Assembly (NCBI GenBank): GCA_025558075.1
Contig: JAHLKF010000005.1
Location: 1,146,510-1,210,509 of the forward strand
DNA from: Gaertneriomyces semiglobifer
Lineage: Eukaryota > Chytridiomycota > Chytridiomycetes > Spizellomycetales > Spizellomycetaceae
Length of the DNA: 64,000 bases
Direction of reading: 5' to 3'
Each line of letters begins with the position of its first letter. The stretch's first letter is position 1. A model generated the notes under the pieces. The model was given only the letters and a program-made list of their open reading frames with translations. It ran no database searches and was not told the DNA's origin. Position numbers and translations under genes: made by a program. Shown here one piece after another: positions 9,740-23,600 of the stretch.

Positions 9740-11826
9740 ATGGACTCTCCAGACGACAATCCTCAAGTTTACGCAACGTCGGATTCGTGGCAGGTGCGCC
9801 CTTCCCGCTCCAACACCGCTTCTCCAATTCCTTCTCCAATGGATCTGGACGGGTCTCGTCAGCCATCTCCTTCCCGCAATGGCGTCATAGCACATGCAGC
9901 CAACCCTATAGAAGAAAGCCCACAGTCTTTACACACCATTCTGGACCGACCCGTCGACGATGAGCATCTTCAAGATGCCTTACACCCGAACGCCGAAGAC
10001 ATTTCTTCTGATTCTGAAGCGGAAGGGCCAACCCCGGAAGGGTTCTGCGTTGAATGTGAGGATCAACCGGTGCGGATACTTTGTCAGACGTGTGACGATG
10101 CGTTCTGTGAAGTGTGCTTCCGCAGCTTGCACCGGAAAGGAAAGCGAAAGCGACACGCCACGAAACTTTTGGGAGCGGAACCAAAGAAGAGGAGAGGAGT
10201 GTTAGGCCTAAAGATTGGATCTTCTAGCCATGATAACCATGACAAGGTGGTTCCTGCAGAACAAGTTCCCGTCACAGAAGAGGAGGTGAAGCTACCATCA
10301 ACCGGCGAGAAACCTGGCGACTACTTTGTAAAGCGCGCCGAGTACATCCCGCTTCGTCTCACGCTGAAAGAACGCAAACTTCTCCGTTTACTGGAAGCCG
10401 CGCTTTCGGTTTCGGAATACACGGATAAGATTGATATCCTCACTTACGGCTCGAAGCAGAAACGCATTGTTGCCCAAATTCGAGAGTTGTGTTCCATCCT
10501 TTCCGGTCTTGTCTTAGCAGCGGACTATAAAACAGGACAGGACCTTTTTAAGGATCGCGACTTTGAAGCCAACGAGGCGTTCTTTCAGGAGGTGTTCGAG
10601 ATCGGGCGGCGGTATAAGATTTGCAACCCAGAGAAGATGAGAGATACGTACGGCAAATTGTGCTACATGCTTATGGATTCCCAGTTGCCTGAGGTGAAGT
10701 CAATGTTAGGATTCGATTGTGTGGTACCAATCAAGACGGTATACACCACACTCGAACAACATGAAGGCGGACTGAACATTTTACATGATGAGTTGATTAC
10801 TTGGGCCACGATGGAGATCTTACCGGCAGAAAAAAGCCGACAACAAATTCAAAAGGAGATCAAAATGAAGGAGCGGGCGATTGAAGCGATCGCTCGTAAA
10901 TATGCCACGAAAACGTTGGATGCCGAGTTGATTAAGCAATGCCTTTACTCTATCGGAGACAATCACGCCTTCTTGAGGTCGAATCGCGACCCCTGCCTCA
11001 CCCTTCTTGACTTCTTGAAATCAAACTTTCCGCCTGCTGATACTGCCGATGAGTCGAGGTCGCTGGCAATTCGATCAGGCAAAGATGGTGCCCGTCTATC
11101 ACACAATCACTCGCGGCAGTACACGTATGTCCTACAGTCGCTCACGTTATGGTCTGAGATCCTCTATGACATGTTTGAGCTGTGGATGCTTGCCGAAAGG
11201 GATATGTTTGAAGGGACATACCGGCTGCGGGATACCGGCCAAGGCTTGCAGCGCGTCCAGGGCGCTCGCAGGGTAGGACGTGCAATGCAGGGAATTTTGA
11301 GCAGATGTATGCAAAAGTGTGGTGGATGGGTTGGAAGTAGTGTTGTGCATCTGGGAGATCACGTGAGTATCGTCGTTGATCTGCATTTAACATCATCCGT
11401 GTCCAACTGACGCTTTCGTGCCTTGCCCAGAACGTACCGAACGCCCTTGTTTTTATAGACAAGTATACCCAAGTGCATCGAATTCTCCTGCCCATATGTA
11501 CAACGCTGTCGAAACTGCCATCGCTATCGGCTGAGCCCAATGTAGCTATTTACTTTTGCAGTTTCCTATCGAAAAAGGCGGTACCACCTTCATCAATGTC
11601 CACGGCTTTGGTCACGGAAGCGGTCAACAATATTCGAATGGAAATCTTACAAGACTTTTTCAAGCATGGGTTCGATGGAAGTGGGGCAGACAATTTCTTC
11701 GATGCTGGAAGCTGTATTGATGGCCGATTGACGAGTGCATGGAACTGGTGTAGTCAAGTGGAGAAAAAGCGGTGGTGGGGAGTGTTTTTAGTGAGCGGAT
11801 TCAGAGGCTTTGACGGTGAATGGTGA
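9740..11826 (+). CDS. B-box zinc finger + DUF2009 (UPF0652) protein
   Basis: Two exons (9740-11362 and 11431-11826) encode 672 residues. An acidic Ser/Pro-rich N-terminus is followed at about residues 95-135 by a B-box-type zinc finger (CVECEDQPVRILCQTC...CEVCFRSLH...H). From about residue 190 to the end lies the DUF2009 domain, conserved from fungi to plants and protists and of unknown molecular function. Its hallmarks are all present: DYFVKRAEYIPLRLTLKERKLLRLLEAAL at the start, CLYSIGDNHAFLRSNRDPC, LSHNHSRQY, and at the end HGFDGSGADNFFDAGSCIDG and SAWNWCSQVEKK. The GTGAGT donor lies exactly after GDH, and the next exon resumes NVPNALVFIDKYTQV, so the intron is firm. The conserved DNFFDAGSC block suggests an enzyme, but that is inference. 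Confidence 0.92.
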
Positions 11827-12035
11827 GGAACATTGACATTCCTTGTTGGGCTTTGGGGGGAAATTTTGGCGATAGATCGACCTGAGAGTGTCCGAACAAG
11901 GGTCGCGTCCGGATGCTTTATTAATATTAAAATGTAACGCGCTCTCAGAACACCCTCTCGCTTCTCGCATCTTCGCACCTCGTATAACACTTGAAGGTCG
12001 ATGTACTCTTCGTTGTCTGCCTTCCAGCCTTCGCC

Positions 12036-15000
12036 ATGACCACCGCGAGCACGGAACCGCCGCCGGATTCTCCGTCCCCCGCATCCACTCATCCGCTTCC
12101 AGACGCGGCGACGCTCCGGCTACGGTTAGAAACGTTAGGCTACACGGAACCGTTACTACCGGAATCCATCCCCCTCGTCCGTCATCTTTTTGCTGATCTA
12201 CTGTTAACCACTGAATCCGCCAAAAAGTTCAAAGCGCAACATGACGACCTTTTGTCAGAAAGTGCCAGCTTGAAAGGACAAGTGGGACCTTTGCGAAACA
12301 CAGTTGCACAGCTCACTCGTGAGAATGCCGAGTTACATATGGAGTTGGTCAAAGCCAAAGAAGAAGGAGACGATAGAATAAAGAAAGTCAAGGGCGTTGT
12401 GAGGCAGATGGAGATACGTGAAAAGGATCTGCGGTTCCTGGTGGGTCAGTATGCAAAACGGGTGGAGCTGGAGGAAAAGAAGGCAGAAGAGGCTCGAAAT
12501 AAATGCGAAGGGTTGTTTGCCAAGATCGGCATGTTTGAGAACGAACAGGAGAAGTTGGGAAAGAGACAGCAAAAGGCGGTGGATAAAGCAAAGCTATTCG
12601 AGAGGCTACAGAAGATCGACGTGGAGACTGGCTTGGAAGCACTGGAAACCAATGGTTCGACGTTTGTACCACCCGATCCCGTTGTCGCAGATATGGTTCG
12701 ACTAGCTCAAGGAAGGGTGGATGAGTTGGAAAAAGATTGTACGGTCCTTCGGACGCGAAATGACGATTTGGAGCATCAGGTGAGCAAGCTGGACGGAAGG
12801 CTTGATTGTCGAGGGTTGCTACGACTGACTTTTTTGAGATGATAGCTGGAAATGATGCAAAATAACCTTGCTCATCGACATCAAGAAATTACCCGTTTGA
12901 CCACCGAACTCTCACTGGCCCGCTCTTCCGTCCTATACCCGCCGGTATCATCCAATTCGGATACCCCAGCGCAACACACCTCACCAACGTCCTCCGCTTA
13001 CGCCATACCCGATCTTCCTACTGCCCATCAACGCATTCAACACCTAGAGTCCCAACTCCAATTACTAAATCAACACTGCGAATCGCTAGAAGGCGAGATC
13101 AGTTTTTTCCATCGTGAACGAAAGGAAGTATGGAAAGCCGTAGAAGAAGAACGCAAGGTTGGGCAGCGTGAAGTGGAAGGTGAGCGGGAGCTAAGGAGAG
13201 GCCTTGAACGTGGCTTGAAAGACGTGAGCCAACGCGTGCGGGAAATTGAGCGAAGTCGGAGTCGAAGTCCGCGTAAAGGGTTCGGAAGAGTGGACAGATC
13301 AACGAGTCCCACCAAAGCCGGAAGCGAGGACGATGATGGGGGTGAGGCTGCGTTCTTGAGGCAGCAAGTGGAGCACTTGAATCAGCTACTGGAACGAGCG
13401 GAGAAGAGAGTCAAAGATTTGAGCCATGAATGCGAAGGATTACGAGCCTGGAAAGCGAAGTGGGCATTGAGAGAAGAAAAACCGGTGCCGGCGCATCAAC
13501 GGAAGACTCAAGTGCAGCGAACAAAGGAGAGAGACGAAAAAATCAGCGCCGACAATGGCGAAAACGAAGCTGCTGCAGATGTAGAAGACGAACGACAGCT
13601 GTTACGCGAGCGAGTCACGGAGTTGGAAGCTGCAGTGTCACACCACTCTGGGAAGGTAACGTTATACCTTTACATCCGTTCAGAGTCCCCGTATCTTAAT
13701 GTTCTTATCTGATGCGCCTAGGAAAGGGATTTCAATCAGCAACTTGGGGAAGCGGCGCAAGTAGTAGATCAACTCGCACAGCAAGTCCAGGCGTTGGCCG
13801 GGGAGGCGGATTCCCTTCGAGTGCAATTGTCAGCTTCGCGAAGCGAGATAGACCGACTTACTCTTCATCTTGGGGTAACTAGTAAAGAACGCGACGATTT
13901 GATTGAAGTTTTGAAAGGATTTGAAGAACAACTCTTGCGGGTGCAAAAGTCTGTTGCGGATGTAACTGAAGAGCGCGATGCTGTGCTAGAACTGTATGAG
14001 CAGGTAAGTAGTACAGCAAGCTGCCATGATATTTGTGAATACTCATGCAGAATAACTGTCACAAAGGCTGCAAAGCAACTGCATTCAGGAAAAGCTGCGA
14101 ACTCTGACAACAATAGTGCGGCTCCGCCCGAGCTCATTGCCGCACGCTCGCGAGTGTCTGATCTGGAAACTGAGCTTGATGCTCTTCGCGCCGACTTGCA
14201 ATCTCTACTAAGCCGGCAGCATGCTTCATCCGAGAATGATCGCGAAGCGTGGAAAGTCTTACAGAGCGAATGTGATCGCTTGAGGGAACTGATTACGCAA
14301 AAAGATAAGGAAAGAGATGCTCTACTTGAGAATATTCAGCGACGAGAGCAAGAGTCCCAGCAGCTTCATGCAACTGTGCAGACGTTGCAGAATCAACTAG
14401 AAATGGAACGAAATCGTGTTTCGGACATCCAGCAGGCTTCCTCTAACGATGCACAGCAAGTGCAACAGTTGAAAGCCAAGTTGGACAATGTAACGGCTGA
14501 ATTAGAACGTGCCCATACCGATTATGATAAGCTTTTCTCAGTTAAGGCTTCGCTTGAGCAACAACTTTCGGAAAAAAAAGAACTCGTAATGGAGCTTGAC
14601 CGCGAGCGCGACCGAGATAGGGATGTTATTGACCATAAAACTGAGCGCATAGTTGCTTTGGAGAGCCATATAACGGAGCTGGAGAACGACATTGTCGGGA
14701 CTAGGAGAGAGCGTGATGAAGTGGGTTCGCGCATAGATGTATTGGAAAATCTTCTCAATGAACGTGAGAAAGAGTGTGATCACCTTATTCGGCGATTGGA
14801 GAACACCGCACAAGATCGTGACGCCCTCAATCATGATGCCAACCGGCTCAGCGAAGAAAATCGGGCGCTTACGTCGGATCTTTCGGCTTTGACTCGGGAG
14901 AACCAGCTGGTGTCTGCCCAACTGTCCACTGTTACCGGCGAAAACCGCTCCCTCAAAACGGAGATTGCGGAACTGGAACGGCAGGTACAAAAACTGGATG

Positions 15001-16521
15001 ACATCGTTCTGTCTAAGGAAGGCGAGTTGGAGCGAGTTATGTCCATGTACCGCAAGGTGGTAGCGGAGTTAGAGCGGATGAATCAGGGACTAATGGTCGG
15101 CGATGAGGATCGAAAGCGCACGCAGGTGGAGTTGACGGTCAAGGAACGTAAGATGGCCGAAGTGTTACATAGACTAGGTGAAGTAGAGGAAGAGTGTTCA
15201 CGCATGCGCATCGATATGAGGGCGTGGGAAGGCAAATGCAGCTCTCTTACAAGGGCGTTACACACATCTGAGAAAGAGAAAGGCTTTCTCGAAAACGAGC
15301 TAAAACGAATGGACAGAGAGCTTACCAGAGTGATGGAAGTTCTGAGCGGTGTTGAGAGAAGTCGGGATGAGATGAGACGAACGGTGGATTTGTTGCGAGT
15401 GGAAGGGGTCAGATTCGAAGCAGAAATGAAGAAGTATGAAGAAGAGATTCAGGAGCTTAATGGTGTTTTACACCGAGAACGAGACAGAAATAGAGTTCTG
15501 GAGGGTTTGGTGCGAAAGGAACGGGATCGTGCGGCTAGAGGACTTCTTACCTCACCTGGAGTAGACGCTGGTGATGCAATTGCCAAGGAGGGGTTAGAAA
15601 GATTGGTGAGGGAGCTTGAGGAAGAGCTGGCAAAGTGGAGAGGAGAGTGCGAAAGGTTACGTGAGCGAGCAAGCAGCTTACAAGAAGGTGAGTTGGTCGG
15701 AAACCTGCCCATGCTTGAGTTTTCTTGTCACTGAGGCATGCCGCCATGTCGTAGAGCTACGCCTAGGACAGAGGAAGATGTCAACGCTTGAGCAACAAGT
15801 GCGAGACTTGACATCCCTCCTTGCGTCTTATGACCAAACCCACCATGATGCTCATCGCAGTCATGTTACCCATGACTCATCCTTGTCGTCTATCCCGGAT
15901 ACTCCGAACAAGACAGACCTTGAGCGCCGAATCCTAAAGGAGCTTGGAAGAACTAAACACCAATTGAAAAAGTACGAGGCACAAATTGCCAGACGGATTA
16001 GCATTGGCGAGTTGAGTGAAACTAGTGAAACGGAACAAAGTGATGAAACGTCAAGCCGAATAAGTGAGCTTTATCGCGAGAACGCCGCTGTGAAAGATGT
16101 TGAGCCGCGTACGCCTCAAGCACGATCGGTTCAAGGAGATCGAGCTGGCACTGCGCCTAATAGCGGTGATGGTGTTCGATCTCCCAAAGTCGGGCCTGTT
16201 ACAGTGGATGACGAGCGTAATACGAGAGTTGAGCCCAACCAGCAAGAGGAGGTAACCAAGAGCGGCGAAAAGCTGAACGGGAATGATGATGCTTTCACTA
16301 GTGAGAGCGAAAATGAAAATGGGGTCGCAACTCCATCTACTATTCGTAGTGGCATGACTATCAGAGGTCGTACAACTACGGCTGGTTCAAGCGAACCGCG
16401 AGGCAATGCTGGTGAGTTGGAGAGTGATGGTAGAGCACGGCACCGACGGCGAGTTGAAGAAAGCCGAAAGTTGCTGGAGACAATTGTACAGGTGAAAGAT
16501 GTTTTGGCAAATACAAGATGA
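12036..16521 (+). CDS. CEP135/Bld10-like centriolar coiled-coil protein
   Basis: Five exons (12036-12779, 12846-13655, 13722-14003, 14067-15687, 15755-16521) give 1407 residues. CEP135/Bld10 links the cartwheel hub to centriole microtubules and is needed to build basal bodies. The N-terminal block TLRLRLETLGYTEPLLPESIP followed by LVRHLFADLLLTTES matches the conserved CEP135 start, and it continues into LTRENAELHMELVKAK and VGQYAKRVELEEK. The rest is almost uninterrupted coiled coil, with a basic SR-rich insert near residue 390. The C-terminal 250 residues are disordered and Ser/Thr-rich. Intron 3 (14004-14066) is 63 nt and has no stop, so it could be retained without shifting the frame. Presence of this gene is one reason to infer a flagellated life stage. 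Confidence 0.88.
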
Positions 16522-16719
16522 TGGTAATACTGTCATCTGCACTGTAAATATAACAAGCTGCTAATGTTAACTGTTACGGGCTTTCCTCGCTCTTTCGGTG
16601 GCCTTCGCGTGAAGGGCCTCCTCGGCTCACGTGACTTAACGCGGTATGTCACTGCACGCTCAAAAGTTCGCCTGTTAGTTTGCAGGACATGTTCATTCCC
16701 CACATCTGGTAAAGCGACG

Positions 16720-17117
16720 ATGAATCAAACAATCGCACATCAGCAGCTCATGGAGACGCTGCGAGAGTTTGATCCTTACATCGTTCCCGGGTCGATCTCT
16801 TTGGTCGACAACCCTGATAATGATGGCAAGCCGGATATACGCCTGTCCATTTTGGAGCAAGTGTGGTTGCTAATACGATTGGAAGGCGACGGCTATCGCG
16901 TAGGTTTTCCATTAGGTGCCTCGTTCAACGTATTTCTAACTACGATTCACAGATTATACATGTTGAGCCCGCGGATGGGTCGGGGAAAGCCGAGGAAATC
17001 AGACGGGATTTCTTGGGCACACGGTTTGAGCAAATGGACATGCTCCTCGATACCGTAAGCCCATTGTATAGAGAGAAATTTGGTAGAAGGTTGTACAAGA
17101 GACTGGAGGCGCTGTGA
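16720..17117 (+). CDS. GSKIP-domain protein
   Basis: Two exons (16720-16899, 16953-17117; 53-nt intron) give 114 residues. GSKIP-type proteins bind GSK3 and PKA regulatory subunits in animals. The C-terminal segment DMLLDTVSPLYREKFGRRL followed by YKRLEAL matches the GSKIP signature ([25 protein letters not shown]), and the middle segment (IRLEGDGYRIIHVEPAD across the junction) fits the beta strands that precede it. I start at the ATG at 16720. A longer frame from 16564 would add 52 residues of Arg/Cys-rich sequence with no domain character. It follows the CEP135-like gene by about 200 bp on the same strand and converges on the WD-repeat gene. Confidence 0.85.
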
Positions 17118-17680
17118 AAAAGGATGTTCTGAAGAGGAGTTATTAAGAGAGGCTTATGTTTACTATGATGTCAACCAAGTACAAACAAAGAAAGACAACT
17201 GTTGATCTGGACCAGATCATTTTCGTCACAAGAACCACTAACAAGAAACACTATGAAAAGGCCATCCGGATTTGCGTTCTCCATATCAGGCTCATCAAAG
17301 CCCTACATACAGGCGCTTTGCTTTGCTTGACTTTCACCTCTGGCCTCAGGATAAATTTACTCCTCCGTTCTTCATCGCTTTGTCGTCCCTTTAATGCCTC
17401 TTCGGATTGTTGAAACCATTCTGGCCTTGCGGAATCTGGAGGACCCTGCCATGCCATCCGTGGCGTAACGTAACATTGCATCCACAGTGAAGGAAAAGCT
17501 GGACAGGCTGAGAACCCCGGATAGAGGACATGGAAGCATGAAAAGTCTGCCTGGGAGGAGATGCCTTTCGATATATTCAAACAAGTGACGCTGGCGGATT
17601 GTCGCTACAGCGGGCGATTGATGATTGTTAACTCTATGTACACTACGTGGCAGCCGTTCAGTCTAGGTACACTGTCTATC
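17118..17680. other. Convergent 3' region
   Basis: 563 bp between the ends of a plus-strand and a minus-strand gene; presumably 3' UTRs. I see no further element. Confidence 0.4.
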
Positions 17681-20600
17681 TCATTCAGCAAGGCCTAGAG
17701 TCTGTCCACTCGCGATGGTTTCGTAAGCGACCGCCAATGCCGGGATAAAGTATTTCCTCTGTGTCCGGAAGCTAGAACCAGAAACCATTGCTTCGCTCTT
17801 TGCAGTGCCAGTATCGCTTCCGTGAGGCATTTCGGAGCGGATGTAGGCCAATTCTGCAGAGGGCAGTACTGACGATAAGTCTCGCAGATATGAGGTAGAC
17901 GACATGGTTGTCGCAGCGGATGGTGTTGGCCCCCTCGATGGATTGTTGCTAGAGAATGGAAGGATCTCAACGCGTTCCATGGGCATCGATCGGTTATACT
18001 TGCGGATATGCATAGATATGTTGGTGTGGTGGTGAGGATGGCCCGATATTGGCGGGAACTTGCCTGTAGCATCAACGCAATGTAAATGAAATGACCACAA
18101 TGACTCAACCGAGCAAATACTAGTTGCTCAAAACTTACGATATTCATAATCGATAGTCTCCCTTGAATCGTGGCAGGCGCTTTGATGTGTCAATCCAATT
18201 CCTTTTGTTCTCATCTCGCTCATCTTTCGTGGAGGATGCAGGCCTATACCCAATTCTCGGTTTCTTCGTTCCTGTTCATCCCTTTCCTTTTTGAGTTTCT
18301 GCTCCTCGAGCCTTCGTCGGCGCTCTTCGCGCTCTGCCTTACGCTTTTTCAGCAGCTCCTCTCTTTCAGCTTGTTTTCTAGCCTCCTCTGCTTCACGCGC
18401 AACCCGCTCTTCCGCCTCTCGCAATAACGCCAATCGCTTTTGTTCCTCACGCAGTGCGGCATCCCGTTTCTTGTATATGTGGTAGTTGAGCGCAGTGATA
18501 TAGTCTTGTGCGTGCGGGTTTTGCAGTATCGTGGCAGGGTTGCGTGTTGGGGATGGGTACTCAATCCTCAGATCCGGATATGAAAACGGTGAGGAAGGAG
18601 TATGAGGAATGGATCCCGGGGACTGACGGTAGGTGACCAGAGTCAAAATATCCACATCACTCGTAAAGTCGGTAGTGGATTTTGCCGACGTAGGGCGGGA
18701 CGCCGATGGCGTTTGGACCGAAGACGAAGGAAGAGCATTTGAATCTGACGTAACCGGCTGAGGTCGAGGCACCGTCACAACGGGTCGATCCGTTGTCTGT
18801 TCCACCGGGGTAACGTCAAACGTTACCATGCGCTTCCGCTCGCTGGCCGCTGGGCTGACACTTGAACCGGCAGGATCTGTTTGATCCATACCGTCGATAA
18901 CCTCTCCTGATCTCTGGCTGCTGGACGGAGATGATACAGTCCTTTTCCCACTTCCAGACCCTGCCGAGCCCGCTCGGGCAACTCCTTCCTGAAAGGAAGT
19001 GTCCACATTCTCCAAGGTAACTGTTCGTACGGATACCTTGATGGGCCTGGGCATGGCAGAACCGCTTGCCGGCCTGCTCTTGCTTACTCTACTTCCTGCA
19101 CTCCCTCTGCTCCCCGGTTTGTTCTCTGGCTCTTCCTCTTCTTCAGAAACTTTGCTTTTGTCTGGCAATCCAAAGATAGTCAGTCTTTGGATTTGCTTTG
19201 CGACCTCTCTGTTGGGCGTCGCTCGAACAAGGTAAGACTTGAGTTCTTTCCGCAACAAGGTTCCCAACGCGGTGCGAAGTTCGTGGACCTGAAGGTTGTT
19301 GTTGGTGCTCATGGCGCTCGCGACCATCTGCTCTGTGGTGGTGGCTAAGCCGCCCCAAGCTACTGCAGGTGCTTGTGACTGTGAACTTGAACTTCCGGGG
19401 GTGTCCGTAATCTTCATGACAATTTCAGAAACAGTCTCCATCAGTAGTGATGAATCTGGAGTATGTACGCCGAGTGTACGCAGGAAGGATGTAGCTTTCT
19501 CACTGGCATTGATAGCTGTGATGAGAGGAAAGAATTCTGAGCCTTAACGCGAATTCTTTACTTACCGTAGCTCTCCATGAGGAGATGTCAATTGCAATAA
19601 TAAGGTTGGTATGACCTCTTGGTTGTTGGGGTTGAACTTTGCAATTGTATCTAAGATTTGGGACCTCAACTGTAGCAGTGGTTGGTGTCAGCCAGTACTA
19701 TTCACCACGCTTATAACACAGAGCATACCTCGACTTCATCCTCTGTAAGCTGTGCGCTAGGTGCGGCCATCAAATACCGGCAGAGCATTCGCATTACATT
19801 CGTCGTATCTTGGATGCCATGTTCGTCATACACCCAATTCAAATACTCCACCACTTCGGTCCGAGTGTTAAAGGATGGTGCAGCGCGGAAGACGTCCAGA
19901 ACAGGATTGAGGAGTTGGTCTGAGTTAGGATCAATTTTCTACCAATACAGAGTGAGTATAAATAGTGAGGGTAAACGCCGTTCTCAAAGTTACCAGTTGA
20001 CGAGTTGTTCGAATGCCAAGGGGATCCGTCACCGAAGGCTCCCCAGGGTGGAAAAGCTGCAGCCAGTGTTTAACAATCAATAAAGAGACTCGACACCAAA
20101 GGCCCACTGACCTGCTCCGTCGGGCACCAGTCGTACTGCATCAGTTTCTTAGCCGGACCAGGCATCTCCACCTCCAGCACTTTATTTACTACGACCCTGG
20201 CTGACAACGGTTTGAAGCGCCCAGGAGCTCGATTGTTTGGCAGCCTTGACTTTTTTACTTCTTCTCCTCCATCACCACCGTCTTCAGGACTAGCAAGCTC
20301 ATTATCATCATCTCCGGCGTCTTCTTCGTTCACCTCTTGAGGCAAAGCTTCCAACATTTCTTTTAGGCGCGCCTTGTACTCATCGCTCCTACGTTTCTTC
20401 TCTTCACTTTCTTTCTTCACTGATTCCTTCTTACGTTTTGCATAAGTCCGCGTGACTCGGTCCGCCAGTCCCTCTCGCTGATGTTCCTTGGCCCAATCGT
20501 CCACCTTTTTACGGAGCAAGGAGTTGGGAACCGACCCGTCCGGTGCAACTGCAACATCACCGCCTGCTGTGTCCCTTGATCTGTGATCTCGTGCGACGCG

Positions 20601-23600
20601 AGTTACAACCACGGAACCACCTTTGTAATAAGTTGGTATCACTGTAGCGCAAAAGATGAGAAAATCGGAAGCCAAAACGTTCTTTGTTGCAGCATACCGA
20701 TGCTCGGGTTCTCTCCTGTTCTCGTTCTCGGTCGCGACGGTTTCATGATTCTACCCCTTTGCTTCAAGGCGGTCTTCGTAACAGGCACTTGTTCTTTTAA
20801 ATTCAACAGCTCCTGATATACCAATATCGCGTGAATAATCTTTTCCCACTTTTCGATTCAATCCAGCTTACCATGTTGGGTCCGGGAATTGCGCTCTCAG
20901 GCCTCGTCTCAGGGGTGCGCACCTCGGGTGTTGTCAACACCCAATCAGTCGGAATCTCGTCGAGTGCCTCTCCTGATGTACCCAAATACTTGCGATTCCG
21001 TGCATAATGCATGTACGCCTCATGCATAATCTCTTCCTTTCTCTTTTCATCTGCCATTTCGGAGTCCATGCGTTTTTTCATGCTCTCAATCAATTGTTGT
21101 CTTTTAATAGAAAGTAGGTCCATTCTGCGCATGAGTTCCTTATAAAGCGCTTCCTCCGCTTCACTGGTGTCAGTGACACTGGCACCTGGAACAGTCCGGT
21201 CCTGGCCTACAAGGTTGATCTCCGGAAAGAGCTGCCATTTCTCATGAGAAGGTGCGACGCTAAGGCAGAGAGAGAGAGTATCTGTGAATGCCTGAACGTT
21301 GACCGCCACTGAACTACGAGCTACCTTCGCGGTATTTGCCTGTGTTGCAGGTCCTTCCATTCGGTCCGCTCTTCATCAAACAGCACAGCTGACTCTTCCC
21401 GAAAGTTGCTAAGGTCCAGTTTTTGCGCCGTTTGAATGTAACCTGGAGGAAGATCTGCCCAAGAATTGCCATCAGGCAACAGTCTCTGATAGCCAACGTC
21501 TCGGCACCTACATGTATCGTAGCGGATAATATCAAGCCGGTCATGATATCCGAACAACAAGTCGCCTCTTGGCGAAGCAACGCAGAGAGTGTCAATAGAT
21601 TCTTGAAATTGCACCTCGCTGGAAAAGTGTAAGATGGGCGAAGCGCAGGAGGACGACACAATCACTCACCGGACAAGCACATTGAAAGCATCCCACACTC
21701 TCAATGTTCCGTCCTTGCTGCCGCTCACAAATAGGCTGAGCTCCGGGACAGCCTGCAGTACGGTAACGGTGTCCGTATGATCATCGCTTCTGTTGTGATT
21801 GGATCCTATCCTCCATTCTACAGTTCCCGTCCGGTGAGAACGTGCTGTTAAGCTAACCAAAAGTCGGGCACACGTACCACCGCGATCAGCGCGGAAGGAA
21901 TACATCTGTACAGTCCAGTCGTCAAAAGCTGCGCACAAGGTTCCATCCATAACTGCTACCAGTCGCGGTACAGAGTGAGTAGATATGGATACAGCCACAC
22001 GGAGGATGTCGGGTCCGGATGGGTTGACTTTGCATATCTTAATCATCTCATCTACGGCACTTTAGTTGGGGTCGCAATTCGTGGTGACGACGCAAGCTAC
22101 CATACCTGTTCCGGCCGTAACTACCAGCTGGGTTCGCGAGTCGCAAAGCAGCTGCGTAATCTCTCCACTATGCAACTGATATCTGTCTCGCACACCGCCG
22201 CGTCTGCCGTATACGACGACCTGCCCATTTTTCGTTGAGCCAAGAAGGAAAGCAAAGCCCTTATCGCGATCGTTGTAATGAGGAGGATAAGAAGTGTCAT
22301 CCGTGAATTCCCCGTCAAAGACGGTGATGTGTGTGATGTCCTCGCGAACTGTTTCACCAGTTAAAATGGTTTTCTCTTAGTTAGAATGGCAGCGACCTCT
22401 CACCTGCGACTTGCGACTTCCAAATATTCACCACGACACAAGGATTGTAATTGGATGCTGCTACCCAGATCTCACCATTATCAAGCATTAAATACAGTCG
22501 GTCTAGCGTCATGTAAACATCAGTCACCGCCCCAAGGGCAACGAAGAACACGATCCCACCTATTTTCCCACAATACGCCAAGCATTTCAAATAGTCCGTC
22601 TCTAGCAAAGGTACAACGGTCGTCAAACTCTTTCCAGATATAGGCGAAAGAATCCTGATTATTCCATCTTCGGTGCGAGCGATGACTCGCAAGGTATCCT
22701 CTGAAGATGTATGCGCGGAGAGCGTACGAACAGCAGAGCTATTGCCGAATTTCTGTTACTCGCGAACAACTGGGAAAATCCTAACCTGGCTCTTACTTGG
22801 TACCCACGAAACCGGTATTGACATGGCTGAAACTCCACACCTGTATCTGCTCCCCAGTAAATATGCACATTCTGGTCGCATCCATGATTTGCATCATCAA
22901 TGGAACGTCACGAAGGTTCAAACTAACACGGGTAACGATCAGCTTCGCTGATTCTCATTGCCCTTAGAAATGGACTCACCACCAAACTTCTCGAAAGCCT
23001 TTCAGCGTAGATATTCGCAGTGTACGGTCATTGCCGCAACTGACGAAAAGGCTCGGGGTACTGGGATGCTCTGCCAAGGAAGTCACGGCTGCGGTGTGGT
23101 TTGTTAGCGTGTGTATGAGGGTATTCGGGCTGATTATGCGTGCTTGAACTGTAACATTTGTCAGTTGAATGCTCTTTGAAGAGCAGCATGAACTTTAACT
23201 CGCAATACTTACTCGAGCCATCACTACACCCGACAACTAGGTATCCAAAAGCCTCATGCCACAAAAGGGATGTTATACGTCGCCTAGATATGTTGCGGAG
23301 GGTATCCAGAGTTTCCCCAGTATAAGACGAGTAAACCTTTGATGGCCCATTACTAATGCGGACATTATTGACGAGATGAGAAGAGAACTCACCAAAACGC
23401 TGCGACCTGCCACAACAAATATTCTTCCGCCTTTTTCATCAAGCCACAACCCGGTGATCCACTCTTCAGTTGGAAGTTGGGTGTCGATTGTGTGCGTCAT
23501 GACGGGCGTAATTCTCAGCACACCTCTTGTACACTGTTCAGTATTTCAAGAAACAGCAAACGGTTGACTTCAGAATTTACCTAGTCTTCGATGCTTCTAA

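Noticed and set aside
14004..14050. 47-nt version of intron 3 in the CEP135-like gene (acceptor at 14050)
   Set aside because: It shifts the frame into an early stop; the acceptor at 14066 or retention keeps the frame.
14522..15747. Several antisense frames across the CEP135-like coiled coil
   Set aside because: Ser/Leu-rich shadows of Glu/Arg-rich coiled-coil codons.
16564..16719. N-terminal extension of the GSKIP-domain gene
   Set aside because: Adds 52 Arg/Cys-rich residues with no counterpart in the family; the later ATG gives a normal length.
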